Positions 9,168 to 17,205 of a DNA stretch of 64,000 bases are shown in pieces. The DNA comes from Magnetospirillum sp. SS-4. GTDB taxonomy: Bacteria > Pseudomonadota > Alphaproteobacteria > Rhodospirillales > Magnetospirillaceae. A program made the position numbers and the translations under genes. The stretch is from the NCBI RefSeq assembly GCF_902729425.1, contig NZ_CACVCH010000092.1:124001-188000 (forward strand), given 5' to 3'. How positions within the stretch are numbered: position 1 is the stretch's first letter; each line of letters opens with the position of its first letter. A model generated the notes under the pieces. The model was not told the DNA's origin and ran no database searches. It saw nothing but the letters and a program-made list of their open reading frames with translations.

Positions 9168-9197
9168 TTGACAAGAGCGGCGCGGGGTCCGAAATAT
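9168..9197 (+). promoter_or_regulatory. Candidate promoter of the pot operon
   Basis: A perfect TTGACA -35 (9168-9173) is followed after 18 bp by AAATAT (9192-9197), a weak -10, about 37 bp upstream of the first pot gene. It is downstream of both MarR-type operators and may not be controlled by them. Confidence 0.4.
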
Positions 9198-9233
9198 CGC
9201 TCCCGTCTCGTTCCGATTCCGAGGGGGCTGTCG

Positions 9234-10322
9234 ATGCGTATCGCCGCGATCATGGGACTGATGCTGCTGGCCAACCCGGCCTGGGCCGCCGAGGAAAAGG
9301 TGGTCAACGTCTACAACTGGTCCGATTACGTGGCGCCCGACACCTTGGAGAAGTTCACCAAGGCCACCGGCATCAAGGTCAATTACGACGTCTACGACAG
9401 CAACGAGATCGTCTCGACCAAGCTGATGGCGGGACGGTCCGGCTATGACGTGGTGTTCCCGTCGGCCTCGCCGTTCCTGGCCAGCCAGATCAAGGCCGGC
9501 GCCTACCAGAAGCTGGACCCGGCCAAGCTGAGGAATTACGGCAAGCTGGATCCGGCGGTGATGAAGACCCTGGCCAGCGTCGCCGATCCCGGCAATCTGT
9601 ACGCCGTTCCCTATCAGATTTCGGCGACCGGCATCGCCTATAACGTGGACAAGGTCGCCAAGGCCGCTCCCGGCCTCGTCCCCGACGGATGGTCGGTGCT
9701 GTTCGACGCCGACACCGTCGCCAAACTGAAAGGGTGCGGCGTCAGCGTGCTGGATACGCCGACCGAGGTTTTTCCGGCCGCCCTGATGTATCTGGGCAAA
9801 ACCGGCGCCAGTCTCGCCACCGACGACCTGAAGGCGGCGGCGGCGGCGGTGTCGAAGGTCCGGCCGTCGCTGAAATATTTCCACTCGTCGAAATACATCA
9901 ATGACATGGCCAACGGCGACACCTGCGTGGCGCACGGCTATGTCGGCGATCTGGTCCAGGCCCGCAACCGCGCCAACGAGGCCGGCAAGGGTGTCAGGCT
10001 CGCCATCGTCATTCCCAAGGAAGGCGCCGTGGTCAATATCGACGCCGCCGCCATTCCCAAGGATGCGCCGCATCCCGACAACGCCCATGCCTTCATCGAC
10101 TTCCTGCTGAATCCCGAGATCATGGGGGCGATCACCAATACCACCGGCTACGCCAACGCGGTGCCCGAGTCCAAGGCCTTCGTCAGGAAGGAGATCCTGT
10201 CCGATCCGGTGATCTATCCTCCGGCCGAGGTGGCGGGGAAACTGTTCCAGGTGCCGCCCGCCGACCTCGCCAAGGAGCGCGAGCGCACCCGCCTGTGGAC
10301 CAGCGTCAAGACCGGCCGCTGA
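9234..10322 (+). CDS. potF: Polyamine ABC transporter periplasmic binding protein (PotF-like)
   Basis: A 362-residue periplasmic binding protein with a cleavable signal peptide (MRIAAIMGLMLLANPAWA, cut after AWA). The mature N-terminus VVNVYNWSDYVAPDTLEKF, then YDVYDSNEIV and KLMAGRSGYDVVFPSA, is characteristic of PotF/PotD proteins that capture putrescine or spermidine. The start at 9234 is preferred over a longer in-frame start because it gives the signal peptide and has GAGGGG 8-10 bases upstream. It heads a four-gene transporter operon and overlaps potG by one base (TGATG). The PotF-like sequence favours putrescine, but the ligand is inferred. Confidence 0.88.
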   Translation: MRIAAIMGLMLLANPAWAAEEKVVNVYNWSDYVAPDTLEKFTKATGIKVNYDVYDSNEIVSTKLMAGRSGYDVVFPSASPFLASQIKAGAYQKLDPAKLRNYGKLDPAVMKTLASVADPGNLYAVPYQISATGIAYNVDKVAKAAPGLVPDGWSVLFDADTVAKLKGCGVSVLDTPTEVFPAALMYLGKTGASLATDDLKAAAAAVSKVRPSLKYFHSSKYINDMANGDTCVAHGYVGDLVQARNRANEAGKGVRLAIVIPKEGAVVNIDAAAIPKDAPHPDNAHAFIDFLLNPEIMGAITNTTGYANAVPESKAFVRKEILSDPVIYPPAEVAGKLFQVPPADLAKERERTRLWTSVKTGR

Positions 10323-11446
10323 TGACCGTCGCTCCCGCTCCCTGGACCGATCCGGCCTCGGTGCCGCTGATCCGCTTCGACGGCGTCTCCAAACGCTTCG
10401 GCGACGTGGTCGCGGTGGATCGGGTCGATCTGGCCATTCACAAGGGCGAGTTCTTCTCGCTGCTGGGCGCGTCCGGCTGCGGCAAGACCACGCTGTTGCG
10501 CATGCTGGCCGGCTTCGAGGCGCCGAGCGACGGCCGCATCCTGATCGACGGGGCCGACGTCACCGCCGTTCCGCCCTACGAGCGGCCGGTCAACATGATG
10601 TTCCAGTCCTATGCCCTGTTTCCCCACATGACCGTGGCCGGCAACATCGCCTTCGGCCTGAAGCAGGACGGGTTGGCGAGGCCGGTTATCGCCGCCAAGG
10701 TCAAGGCCGTCCTCGATCTGGTCCAGATGGGCAAGTTCGCCGATCGCAAGCCGCACCAGCTGTCGGGCGGCCAGCGCCAGCGCGTCGCCCTGGCCCGCTG
10801 CCTCGCCAAGGAGCCCAAGGTGCTGCTGCTGGACGAGCCGCTGGGGGCGCTGGACAAGAAGCTGCGCCAGCAAACCCAGCTGGAACTGGTCAACATCCAG
10901 GACCGGGTCGGCGTCACCTTCGTCATGGTCACTCACGACCAGGAAGAGGCGATGACCATGTCGTCGCGCATCGGGGTGATGAATGCCGGCCGGATTCAGC
11001 AGGTCGGCACGCCGGTCGAGATCTACGAATATCCCCAAAGCCGCTATGTCGCCGACTTCATCGGCGCCGCCAACATGTTCGAGGGAACGGTGTCCTCGGC
11101 TTCCTCGGCCGGGGTGGTGGTGGCTTGTCCGGAACTGGCCCATGACCTGACCACCGCCCATGCCGATCCGCTGGCGGGCGGCCATCCGGTGACCGTCATG
11201 GTCCGTCCAGAGAAGATGTCGATCGGCCGTGACGCGCCGGCCGACGGTTTCAACTGGGCCAGGGGCACCGTCGCCGACATCGCCTATCTGGGCGACGTCT
11301 CCATCTACCACGTCCGGCTGGACTCGGGCCGCAAGGTCGAGGCGCTTCAGGCCAATCTGCGCCACACCGAGCGGCACAAGCTGACCTGGGACGACCCGGT
11401 GTTCCTGTCCTGGCATCCGGCCGACGCCCTGGTGCTGACCCGATGA
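10322..11446 (+). CDS. potG: Polyamine ABC transporter ATP-binding protein
   Basis: A 374-residue ABC ATPase with Walker A GASGCGKTT, signature LSGGQRQRVALAR, Walker B VLLLDEP and an H-loop in VTHDQEEAM. A C-terminal TOBE-type region (MVRPEKM onward) matches PotA/PotG. It energises uptake by the two permeases encoded downstream. The ATG at 10322 shares a base with the potF stop, which decides the start over an upstream in-frame ATG at 10295. A 103-bp gap with strong hairpins separates it from the permease gene, unlike the other junctions of this operon. Confidence 0.9.
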   Translation: MTVAPAPWTDPASVPLIRFDGVSKRFGDVVAVDRVDLAIHKGEFFSLLGASGCGKTTLLRMLAGFEAPSDGRILIDGADVTAVPPYERPVNMMFQSYALFPHMTVAGNIAFGLKQDGLARPVIAAKVKAVLDLVQMGKFADRKPHQLSGGQRQRVALARCLAKEPKVLLLDEPLGALDKKLRQQTQLELVNIQDRVGVTFVMVTHDQEEAMTMSSRIGVMNAGRIQQVGTPVEIYEYPQSRYVADFIGAANMFEGTVSSASSAGVVVACPELAHDLTTAHADPLAGGHPVTVMVRPEKMSIGRDAPADGFNWARGTVADIAYLGDVSIYHVRLDSGRKVEALQANLRHTERHKLTWDDPVFLSWHPADALVLTR

Positions 11447-11470
11447 TATCACCGCCGCCCCATCTCGCCT

Positions 11471-11514
11471 GCGGGCTGGAAGCCCGCGCTCCGAAGCGGG
11501 TGACGGCGGAGCGC
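11471..11514 (+). repeat. Two adjacent stem-loops between potG and potH (REP-like or attenuator)
   Basis: GCGGGCT-gga-AGCCCGC (11471-11487) is followed by an overlapping stem GCGCTCCG (11486-11493) / CGGAGCGC (11507-11514). Both are perfect. Neither is followed by a T tract, so a repetitive extragenic palindrome or an mRNA-stability element is more likely than a terminator. Confidence 0.5.
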
Positions 11515-11549
11515 GGCCGTCCCGGCCGCATTTCCGAAAGCTTGTCGGC

Positions 11550-12455
11550 ATGACCGGCCGGCTGGGGCGTTTCCTGGTGGGGCTGCCGCCTTATCTGTGG
11601 CTGGCGCTGTTCTTCCTGGCGCCGTTCGCCATCGTCCTCAAGATCAGCCTGTCCCAGCCCGATGCCGGCATTCCCCCCTATCTGCCGCTGTGGGACGCTG
11701 CCGCCGAGGCCGGGCGGCAATGGCGCGGCACCTTCGACAACTACGCCCGGCTGGCGGAGGACGGACTTTATCTGGCGGCCTACCTCAATTCTATCCGTAT
11801 CGCCGGCATCGCCACCCTGGCCTGCCTGCTGATCGGCTATCCCGCCGCCTATGCGATCGCGCGCGCGCCGACGGCGTGGCGGAACTCGCTTCTGCTGCTG
11901 GTGGCGCTGCCGTTCTGGACGTCGTTCCTGATCCGGGTCTACGCCTGGATCGGCATCCTGAAGACCGAAGGCCTGCTGAACGCCTTGCTGTTGTGGCTGG
12001 GGGTGATCGCCGAACCGCTCCAGATTCTCCAGACCGATCTGGCGGTGATCATCGGCATGACCTATTCCTATCTGCCGTTCATGGTGCTGCCGCTGTACGC
12101 CACCTTGGAAAAGATGGACCTGTCGCTGCTGGAAGCGGCCGCCGACCTGGGCTGCCGGCCGTTCAAGGCTTTCCTGGCCGTCACCTTGCCGCTGTCCATG
12201 CCCGGAATCATCGCCGGCTCGCTGCTGGTGTTCATCCCGGCGGTGGGCGAGTTCGTCATTCCCGATCTGCTGGGGGGCACCGATACCCTGATGATCGGCA
12301 AGATCCTGTGGTCCGAGTTCTTCGACAACCGCGACTGGCCGGTGGCGTCGGCGGTGGCGGTGGCCATGCTGGTTCTGCTGGTGGCGCCGATCATGATCGT
12401 CCAGAACGCCCGCGCCGGGGCCGAGGACAAGGCCGGGGGGAAGGGGCGGCGATGA
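11550..12455 (+). CDS. potH: Polyamine ABC transporter permease 1
   Basis: A 301-residue inner-membrane permease of the PotB/PotH type with about six transmembrane segments (for example YLWLALFFLAPFAIVL near the N-terminus) and the EAA loop LLEAAADLGCRPFKAFLAVTL that docks with the ATPase. It pairs with the next permease to form the transport channel. The stop overlaps the next start by ATGA (12452-12455). Confidence 0.9.
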   Translation: MTGRLGRFLVGLPPYLWLALFFLAPFAIVLKISLSQPDAGIPPYLPLWDAAAEAGRQWRGTFDNYARLAEDGLYLAAYLNSIRIAGIATLACLLIGYPAAYAIARAPTAWRNSLLLLVALPFWTSFLIRVYAWIGILKTEGLLNALLLWLGVIAEPLQILQTDLAVIIGMTYSYLPFMVLPLYATLEKMDLSLLEAAADLGCRPFKAFLAVTLPLSMPGIIAGSLLVFIPAVGEFVIPDLLGGTDTLMIGKILWSEFFDNRDWPVASAVAVAMLVLLVAPIMIVQNARAGAEDKAGGKGRR

Positions 12456-13231
12456 TCCTCTACGTCCTGCTGGCCTTCGCCTATGCCTTCCTCTACATCC
12501 CCATCGTGGTGATGATGGTGTTCTCGTTCAACGCCTCCAAGCTGGTGACGGTGTGGGGCGGCTTTTCCACCAAGTGGTACGCCGAACTGCTGACCAACGA
12601 GAAGGTTCTGGACGCCGCGTGGCTCAGCCTGAAGGTGGCGGTGGTCAGCGCCACCATCGCCACCGTGCTGGGAACCCTGGCGGCGGTGGTGCTGGTCCGC
12701 TTCCGCCGGTTCCATGGTCGCACTCTGTTCGCCGGCATGGTGACGGCGCCGCTGGTGATGCCGGAAGTGATCGTCGGTCTGGCGCTGCTGCTGCTGTTCG
12801 TCGCCATGGAGCAGGCGATCGGCTGGCCGGCCGGCCGGTCCATGACCACCATCGTGGTGGCGCACGGCACCTTCAGCCTGTCCTTCGTCACCGTGGTGGT
12901 GCGTTCGCGGCTGGACCGGATGGACGCCTCGCTGGAAGAGGCCGCCATGGACCTGGGGGCGCGGCCGCTGCGGGTGTTCCTGTCCATCACCTTGCCGCTG
13001 ATCGCGCCGGCCCTGCTGGCCGGCTGGCTGCTGGCCTTTACGCTGTCCATCGACGACGTGGTGATCTCGTCCTTCGTGTCGGGGCCAGGCGCGTCGCCCC
13101 TGCCCATCGTCATCTTCTCCAAGGTCCGCCTGGGGATCAGTCCGGACATCAACGCGCTGGCCACCATCGTGGTGGCGCTGGTGGGGGTCGCCATGGCCAT
13201 CGCCGGCCGCGTGGCGCTCGGCCGCCGATGA
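12452..13231 (+). CDS. potI: Polyamine ABC transporter permease 2
   Basis: A 259-residue PotC/PotI-type permease: N-terminal membrane segment YVLLAFAYAFLYIPIVVMM, the FSFNASKLVTVW signature after it, and the EAA loop SLEEAAMDLGARPLRVFLSI. The C-terminal LSIDDVVISSF is also typical of PotC/PotI. It starts inside the potH stop (ATGA) and its own stop overlaps the next start (ATGA at 13228-13231), so all these genes are translationally coupled. Confidence 0.9.
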   Translation: MILYVLLAFAYAFLYIPIVVMMVFSFNASKLVTVWGGFSTKWYAELLTNEKVLDAAWLSLKVAVVSATIATVLGTLAAVVLVRFRRFHGRTLFAGMVTAPLVMPEVIVGLALLLLFVAMEQAIGWPAGRSMTTIVVAHGTFSLSFVTVVVRSRLDRMDASLEEAAMDLGARPLRVFLSITLPLIAPALLAGWLLAFTLSIDDVVISSFVSGPGASPLPIVIFSKVRLGISPDINALATIVVALVGVAMAIAGRVALGRR

Positions 13232-15309
13232 GCGGGCCCGTCGCCGCCGAGGACATCGCCCGGCTGCGGGCGGCGCTGGAGGCCGATCCGGGCGAGGGGC
13301 GGAACTGGGTCGCCTATGTGGCGATTCTGCTGGATGCGGGCGACGATCCGATGGCTGCCGCCGCCGTCTTGTGGCTGGGGCGCGGCCGGGGACTGGCCGG
13401 CGAGGAGGTCGACCGGTTGCAGGAACGGGTGGCCGACGCCTTGTTCCAGCGGGCCGTCGCGTCGCATCGCGCCTGGCGGACCGAGCGGGCGGGTGGCGCA
13501 GCGGACCGGAGCCTGCTGGACCGCGCCGCCCTCTGCTACGAGTGGGTTGCCCGTCTTTGGCCCGACAACGTGCGTGCCGTCATCAATTTGGCGCATGCCC
13601 GCCGGGACATGGGCCGCTACGACGACGCGGCCGACCTGCTGGAACAGGTCGTCGCCCTGGTTCCCGATCTGGCCGAGGCCTATTTCCATCTGGCCTCGGT
13701 CCGTCGCGACCAGGGGCGGCCGGATCTGGCCGCCGACCTGCTGGACCGCGCGCTGGCCCTGGACCCGTCCGATTACAGGGCGCATGGCAATCTGGGCGGC
13801 ATTCGCGGCCAATTGGGCGATCATGCCGCCGCTTTGGCTTGCTATCGCCGGGCATTCGAGCTGAGGCCCGACGATCCGCTGGTTCTGCTCAGCTACGGCC
13901 AGAGCCTGTGCCGCCAGGGCCAGACCGCTGAAGGGCTGTCCCTGCTGCGGCAGGCCCTGGCGCTCGATTCCGACCTTCCCGAAATCCTGGAATCCCTTCC
14001 CGAGGTCCTGGTGGAGGCCGGCGAGATCGATGCCGCCCGCCATGTCTGGGGGCGGATCATCCACCGCCATCCCGCCGTCGACGACCGGGTTGGCGGGATG
14101 GAAAACATCACCGCCCTGATTCCGGTCGGTCGGGCGGGGTCGCTGTTCGTCCATTCGCTGGTCGATGGGCACCCCCAGGTCTCGACCCTGCCGGGGGTGT
14201 ATCTCAAGGGCTGGTTCGGCCGTGGCGTCTGGGGCAGGTTCAGCCCGTCGTCGGGCGATTCCGACTGGCGGCAGACCCTGGTCGGGCGGATTCTCGACGA
14301 GTTCGAGCCCATGTTCGACGCCCGCTCGCGCCGGAACGTCGTCGGCCGGCCATTCGACAATTCCGCGTGGCTGGCCTCCGACATGGGATTCGTCGAGATG
14401 GGACCGGACCGGACCACTCCCTTCGTCGTCGACCGGGACGCCTTCGCCGCCGCCATGCTGGATCTGCTGGCGCCGCTGCCGGATGTGGGCCGCAAGGACT
14501 GCTTCAAGCTGATGCATGCCGCCTTCGACCGGGCGACCGGACGCGGCGGTCCGAAAGAGGCGCTGTTCTACCACATCCACAATCCCAATGCCGGCGAGCT
14601 TGCGGGCTTTCTTGGCGATTGTCCCCGGTCGCGGCTGCTCTACGTGGTCCGTCAGCCGGTCCAGTCCATCGAATCGTGGCTGATGCTCGACGTGGCGTCC
14701 CCCGATTCCCCGGCCGACAACGCGGCGCGTCTGGGATCTTGGGCCGAGATGGTCAACACCATCGTCACCGTCTTCCAGAAGATGCACCCCCACTTCCATC
14801 CCGGCATTTCCGATGCCGGCATTCGGCTTGAGGACCTGAAGGCCGAACCGCGGCGGGTGCTGCCCCGCCTTGCCGCCTGGATGGGGGTGGCCGACCATTC
14901 CGCCCTCTACGAATCCGCCTTCTGCGGTTTGAAATATTGGGGGACATTGTCGGTCAGCGGCCCGGTCGACGGCTTTTCCGACAAGAACCTGCGCCAGTCC
15001 AGGGGGCGGGTGTTCGGAGAGCGCGACATCTTGATCCTGGAAACCCTGCTGTGGCCGTTCTCGCGGCGCTATGGCTATACCTCGTGGGGACCGGACGAGT
15101 TCCGCGCCCGTCTCGCCGATATCCGTCCGTGGCTGGACCAGCCGCTGGAGTTCGAGACCGTCAACCACGCCGGACTGCGTCATCCCGCTCCACCCTTGGA
15201 CGACGTGCCGGCCTATCGTCGCCTGCACGCCTTTCTCCAGGCCCATTGGACCTTGCTGGACCGCGACGGCGATTACCGGGGCATTCCCGAGCCGCTGTCG
15301 CTGGAGTGA
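13228..15309 (+). CDS. TPR-repeat sulfotransferase
   Basis: A 693-residue two-part protein. Residues about 100-275 contain tandem TPR units (AVINLAHARRDMGRYDDAAD, AYFHLASVRRDQGRPDLAAD, AHGNLGGIRGQLGDHAAALA). The C-terminal half is a sulfotransferase domain: a PAPS 5'-phosphosulfate loop-like PVGRAGSLFVHSLVD and a 3'-phosphate-binding-like LLYVVRQPVQSIESW. It would transfer sulfate from PAPS to an unidentified acceptor, with the TPRs probably recognising the partner. No signal peptide, so cytoplasmic. It is the last gene of the pot operon, starting within the potI stop. That coupling is unusual and may be accidental or functional (modifying a polyamine-linked molecule); this cannot be settled from sequence. 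Confidence 0.8.
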   Translation: MSGPVAAEDIARLRAALEADPGEGRNWVAYVAILLDAGDDPMAAAAVLWLGRGRGLAGEEVDRLQERVADALFQRAVASHRAWRTERAGGAADRSLLDRAALCYEWVARLWPDNVRAVINLAHARRDMGRYDDAADLLEQVVALVPDLAEAYFHLASVRRDQGRPDLAADLLDRALALDPSDYRAHGNLGGIRGQLGDHAAALACYRRAFELRPDDPLVLLSYGQSLCRQGQTAEGLSLLRQALALDSDLPEILESLPEVLVEAGEIDAARHVWGRIIHRHPAVDDRVGGMENITALIPVGRAGSLFVHSLVDGHPQVSTLPGVYLKGWFGRGVWGRFSPSSGDSDWRQTLVGRILDEFEPMFDARSRRNVVGRPFDNSAWLASDMGFVEMGPDRTTPFVVDRDAFAAAMLDLLAPLPDVGRKDCFKLMHAAFDRATGRGGPKEALFYHIHNPNAGELAGFLGDCPRSRLLYVVRQPVQSIESWLMLDVASPDSPADNAARLGSWAEMVNTIVTVFQKMHPHFHPGISDAGIRLEDLKAEPRRVLPRLAAWMGVADHSALYESAFCGLKYWGTLSVSGPVDGFSDKNLRQSRGRVFGERDILILETLLWPFSRRYGYTSWGPDEFRARLADIRPWLDQPLEFETVNHAGLRHPAPPLDDVPAYRRLHAFLQAHWTLLDRDGDYRGIPEPLSLE

Positions 15310-15375
15310 TGCGGGCGATTCCACGCGGAATTGGATAAAATTGCCCTCAAATTGCCAACAATAAAAAATACGTAA

Positions 15376-15391
15376 TGTGACATCATGCACA
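15376..15391. promoter_or_regulatory. CRP-like site upstream of the Flp pilin gene
   Basis: TGTGA-N6-GCACA matches the CRP/FNR-class half-site arrangement with one mismatch. It lies 128 bp upstream of the pilin start in an A/T-rich 209-bp gap (15310-15518). A TTGACG at about 15459-15464 could be the -35 box; the -10 is unclear. Confidence 0.35.
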
Positions 15392-15422
15392 GTTTGCGTG
15401 GCTGGATGTTGTTAGTGTTTGT

Positions 15423-16784
15423 TCATGAGACACGAGGCGGGAAGAAAAAGCCAAGTATCTCTTGACGCAAATCGGACGGAGACCCGGCATCGGGACGTCC
15501 CACCAAGGAGTGAAAGCCATGTTGACCTATGCCCGCAGCCTGATCCGCCAGCTGGTTCGTGACGAAAAGGGCGCCACCGCCATCGAATACGGCCTGATCG
15601 CCGCCCTGATCGCCGTCGCCGCCGTCACCGTGATGGGCACCGTCGGCACCAACCTGACCAGCACCTTCACCACCGTGGCCGGCAAGCTGTAGGCGCGCGT
15701 CACGGGGTCCAGACAGGCGCTCCCGACCGGGGGCGCCTTTGCTGTTGCGGAAGGGGCATTCCCTGGCGGTCCGGCCCGGCAGCAGCAGGACGGCGACCAG
15801 CAGCAGCGGGATGAACCCGATGAAGATGCGGGTTTCGAAGAACTTTCCGACCACCATGGCTCCGGCGACCATCACCAGATGGACGAGGCCGAACGCCAGC
15901 AGGCGGACCGGGAAGCGCCAGGCCAGCACCAGGGCGATGGCGGTGATGGCGACGACGAAGACGGGGTAGAGCAGTTTCATCGACAGGGCCGGATTGGCGA
16001 TCTCGAACGCGATGTCGTCCAGGTTCGGGAACAGGTTGATCAGCATGCTGTCGAATTGCTGGTCGTGGATGGCCTGGGCGTCGCTGGAAAGCCTGGGTCC
16101 CGACGCCTCGACGAACAGCAGGGCGCGCAGGGACAGCACCGCGCCGATTCCCGCCGGAATGCTCAGCAGTCCCGCCAATATCCTGGCCCGATCCGGCGCC
16201 GTCGCCGGTCCCAGGCCAAGGCGGCCCAGACCCCAGCGGCACCACGGGTCCAGAATCATCCACATGGAGATGTAGAACGCGCTTTCGCGATTGAGGAGGG
16301 CAAGCGGGAACAGCGCCATGAACCACGTCCACGGACGTCCCGACAGGACGAACTCGGCGAACAGGATGAAGGTGATGATCTCGATGTAGTCCCAGGCATA
16401 GAGCCAGGGCGGCGACAGCAGGAACGAGAACGAGGCTTGCAGCGTGAACAGGCACAGCAGCCCCGGGATCATGCCGCCGCCGTGCCGCCGTCCCAGCCGG
16501 AACGCCAGGAAGCCGGCGATGGACAGCGCCAGGGCGGAAAAGGCGATGTGGGCGAGGAAATAATCGGCGAACAGATGGCTCAGCCCCTGGACCAGATAGG
16601 GGGCCAGAACGCGGTTCTGAACCTCGCGCCAGTGCGGCTGGCCGATGGTGACGCCGAAGGCGGCCTCGACCGAGTCGTTGTACCCGTCTCCCAGCACGAG
16701 AAGGATCAGGCGAAGCTGAACCAGGGCAAGGAAAACGGCCAGCGCCGCTCCGGTTGCGTTCTCGCGCCAATCGCACCGCGGCAT
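15423..16784 (-). CDS. Integral membrane protein of unknown function with a tail antisense to the pilin gene
   Basis: A 453-residue frame. The first 340 or so residues hold about nine hydrophobic segments (for example GAALAVFLALVQLRLILLVL, IPGLLCLFTLQASFSFLL, FIPLLLVAVLLLPG) with short loops such as NRESAFYI, resembling polytopic proteins of polysaccharide or lipid metabolism but matching no family I recognise. The last 115 residues are low-complexity and read antisense through the whole flp gene (15519-15692) and its terminator, so the ancestral stop was probably near 15760 and has been lost. Its ATG overlaps the stop of the HPt gene (TGATG), so it is translationally coupled to the RR-HPt pair. 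The membrane part is surely coding; the tail is doubtful. Confidence 0.65.
   Translation of the reverse strand: MPRCDWRENATGAALAVFLALVQLRLILLVLGDGYNDSVEAAFGVTIGQPHWREVQNRVLAPYLVQGLSHLFADYFLAHIAFSALALSIAGFLAFRLGRRHGGGMIPGLLCLFTLQASFSFLLSPPWLYAWDYIEIITFILFAEFVLSGRPWTWFMALFPLALLNRESAFYISMWMILDPWCRWGLGRLGLGPATAPDRARILAGLLSIPAGIGAVLSLRALLFVEASGPRLSSDAQAIHDQQFDSMLINLFPNLDDIAFEIANPALSMKLLYPVFVVAITAIALVLAWRFPVRLLAFGLVHLVMVAGAMVVGKFFETRIFIGFIPLLLVAVLLLPGRTARECPFRNSKGAPGRERLSGPRDARLQLAGHGGEGAGQVGADGAHHGDGGDGDQGGDQAVFDGGGALFVTNQLADQAAGIGQHGFHSLVGRPDAGSPSDLRQEILGFFFPPRVS
15519..15692 (+). CDS. flp: Flp-type pilin
   Basis: A 57-residue class IVb prepilin. The short leader MLTYARSLIRQLVRDEKG is followed by ATAIEYGLIAALIAVAAVTV: a processing glycine, then Glu+5 and Tyr+6 of the mature protein, the Flp hallmark, leading into the hydrophobic assembly helix. 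A TadV/CpaA-type peptidase would cleave after KG and the Tad machinery would assemble it; neither is in the window. The ATG at 15519 has AAGGAG ten bases upstream, which excludes the longer in-frame start. It stands alone with its own promoter region and terminator. Confidence 0.93.
   Translation: MLTYARSLIRQLVRDEKGATAIEYGLIAALIAVAAVTVMGTVGTNLTSTFTTVAGKL
15715..15742 (+). terminator. Rho-independent terminator of flp
   Basis: AGGCGC (15715-15720) pairs with GCGCCT (15733-15738), with further GC pairing inside the loop (CCCGACCGGG), followed by TTGCT. It begins 22 bp after the flp stop. Confidence 0.7.
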
Positions 16785-17200
16785 CACGTCTCTTCCGCCA
16801 GCAGGCGGCGGCCTTCGTCGCCGCCGTCGCCGGACAGGCGTCCGCGCACCACCTTGCCCAGGGCGGCCACCAGCCGGGCGATACGGTCCAGGGATTCGGG
16901 GCTGGGCGACGGCGAGCCCTCGACCAGGCGGCACAGGCGGTTGCCGAGGTGGCTGACCAGGGGGTAGTCGAAGGTCGCCCCCTGTCCCTTCATGTCGTGG
17001 GCGACGGCGAACAGGCGGCCCAGCAATTCGGGGCGATCCTCGGGCCGGTCCATGATCTCGCGCAGGCAGGCCTCCATCCGGACCAGATCGGCCTCGGCCC
17101 ATTCCAGATAGCGTCCGGACAGATCGGCCAGCGCCGCCTCGGCCCGGGCCAGGGCGGCCGGGTCCAGAACCGGAATATGATCCGCGGGAGGAGGGGACAC
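16784..17200 (-). CDS. HPt (histidine phosphotransfer) protein
   Basis: A 138-residue helical protein with the HPt signature LFAVAHDMKGQGATFDYPLV: the HxxKG histidine (in AHDMKG) is the predicted phosphoacceptor. Such proteins relay phosphate between receiver domains. It follows a single-domain response regulator after 5 bp on the same strand and is coupled to the membrane protein gene behind it, so the regulator and HPt probably work together; no histidine kinase gene is adjacent. Confidence 0.82.
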   Translation of the reverse strand: MSPPPADHIPVLDPAALARAEAALADLSGRYLEWAEADLVRMEACLREIMDRPEDRPELLGRLFAVAHDMKGQGATFDYPLVSHLGNRLCRLVEGSPSPSPESLDRIARLVAALGKVVRGRLSGDGGDEGRRLLAEET

Positions 17201-17205
17201 GATGC

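Noticed and set aside
12493-15390. Minus-strand ORF of 965 codons opposite potI and the sulfotransferase
   Set aside because: Antisense shadow; the plus frames carry the EAA loop, TPR and PAPS-binding motifs.
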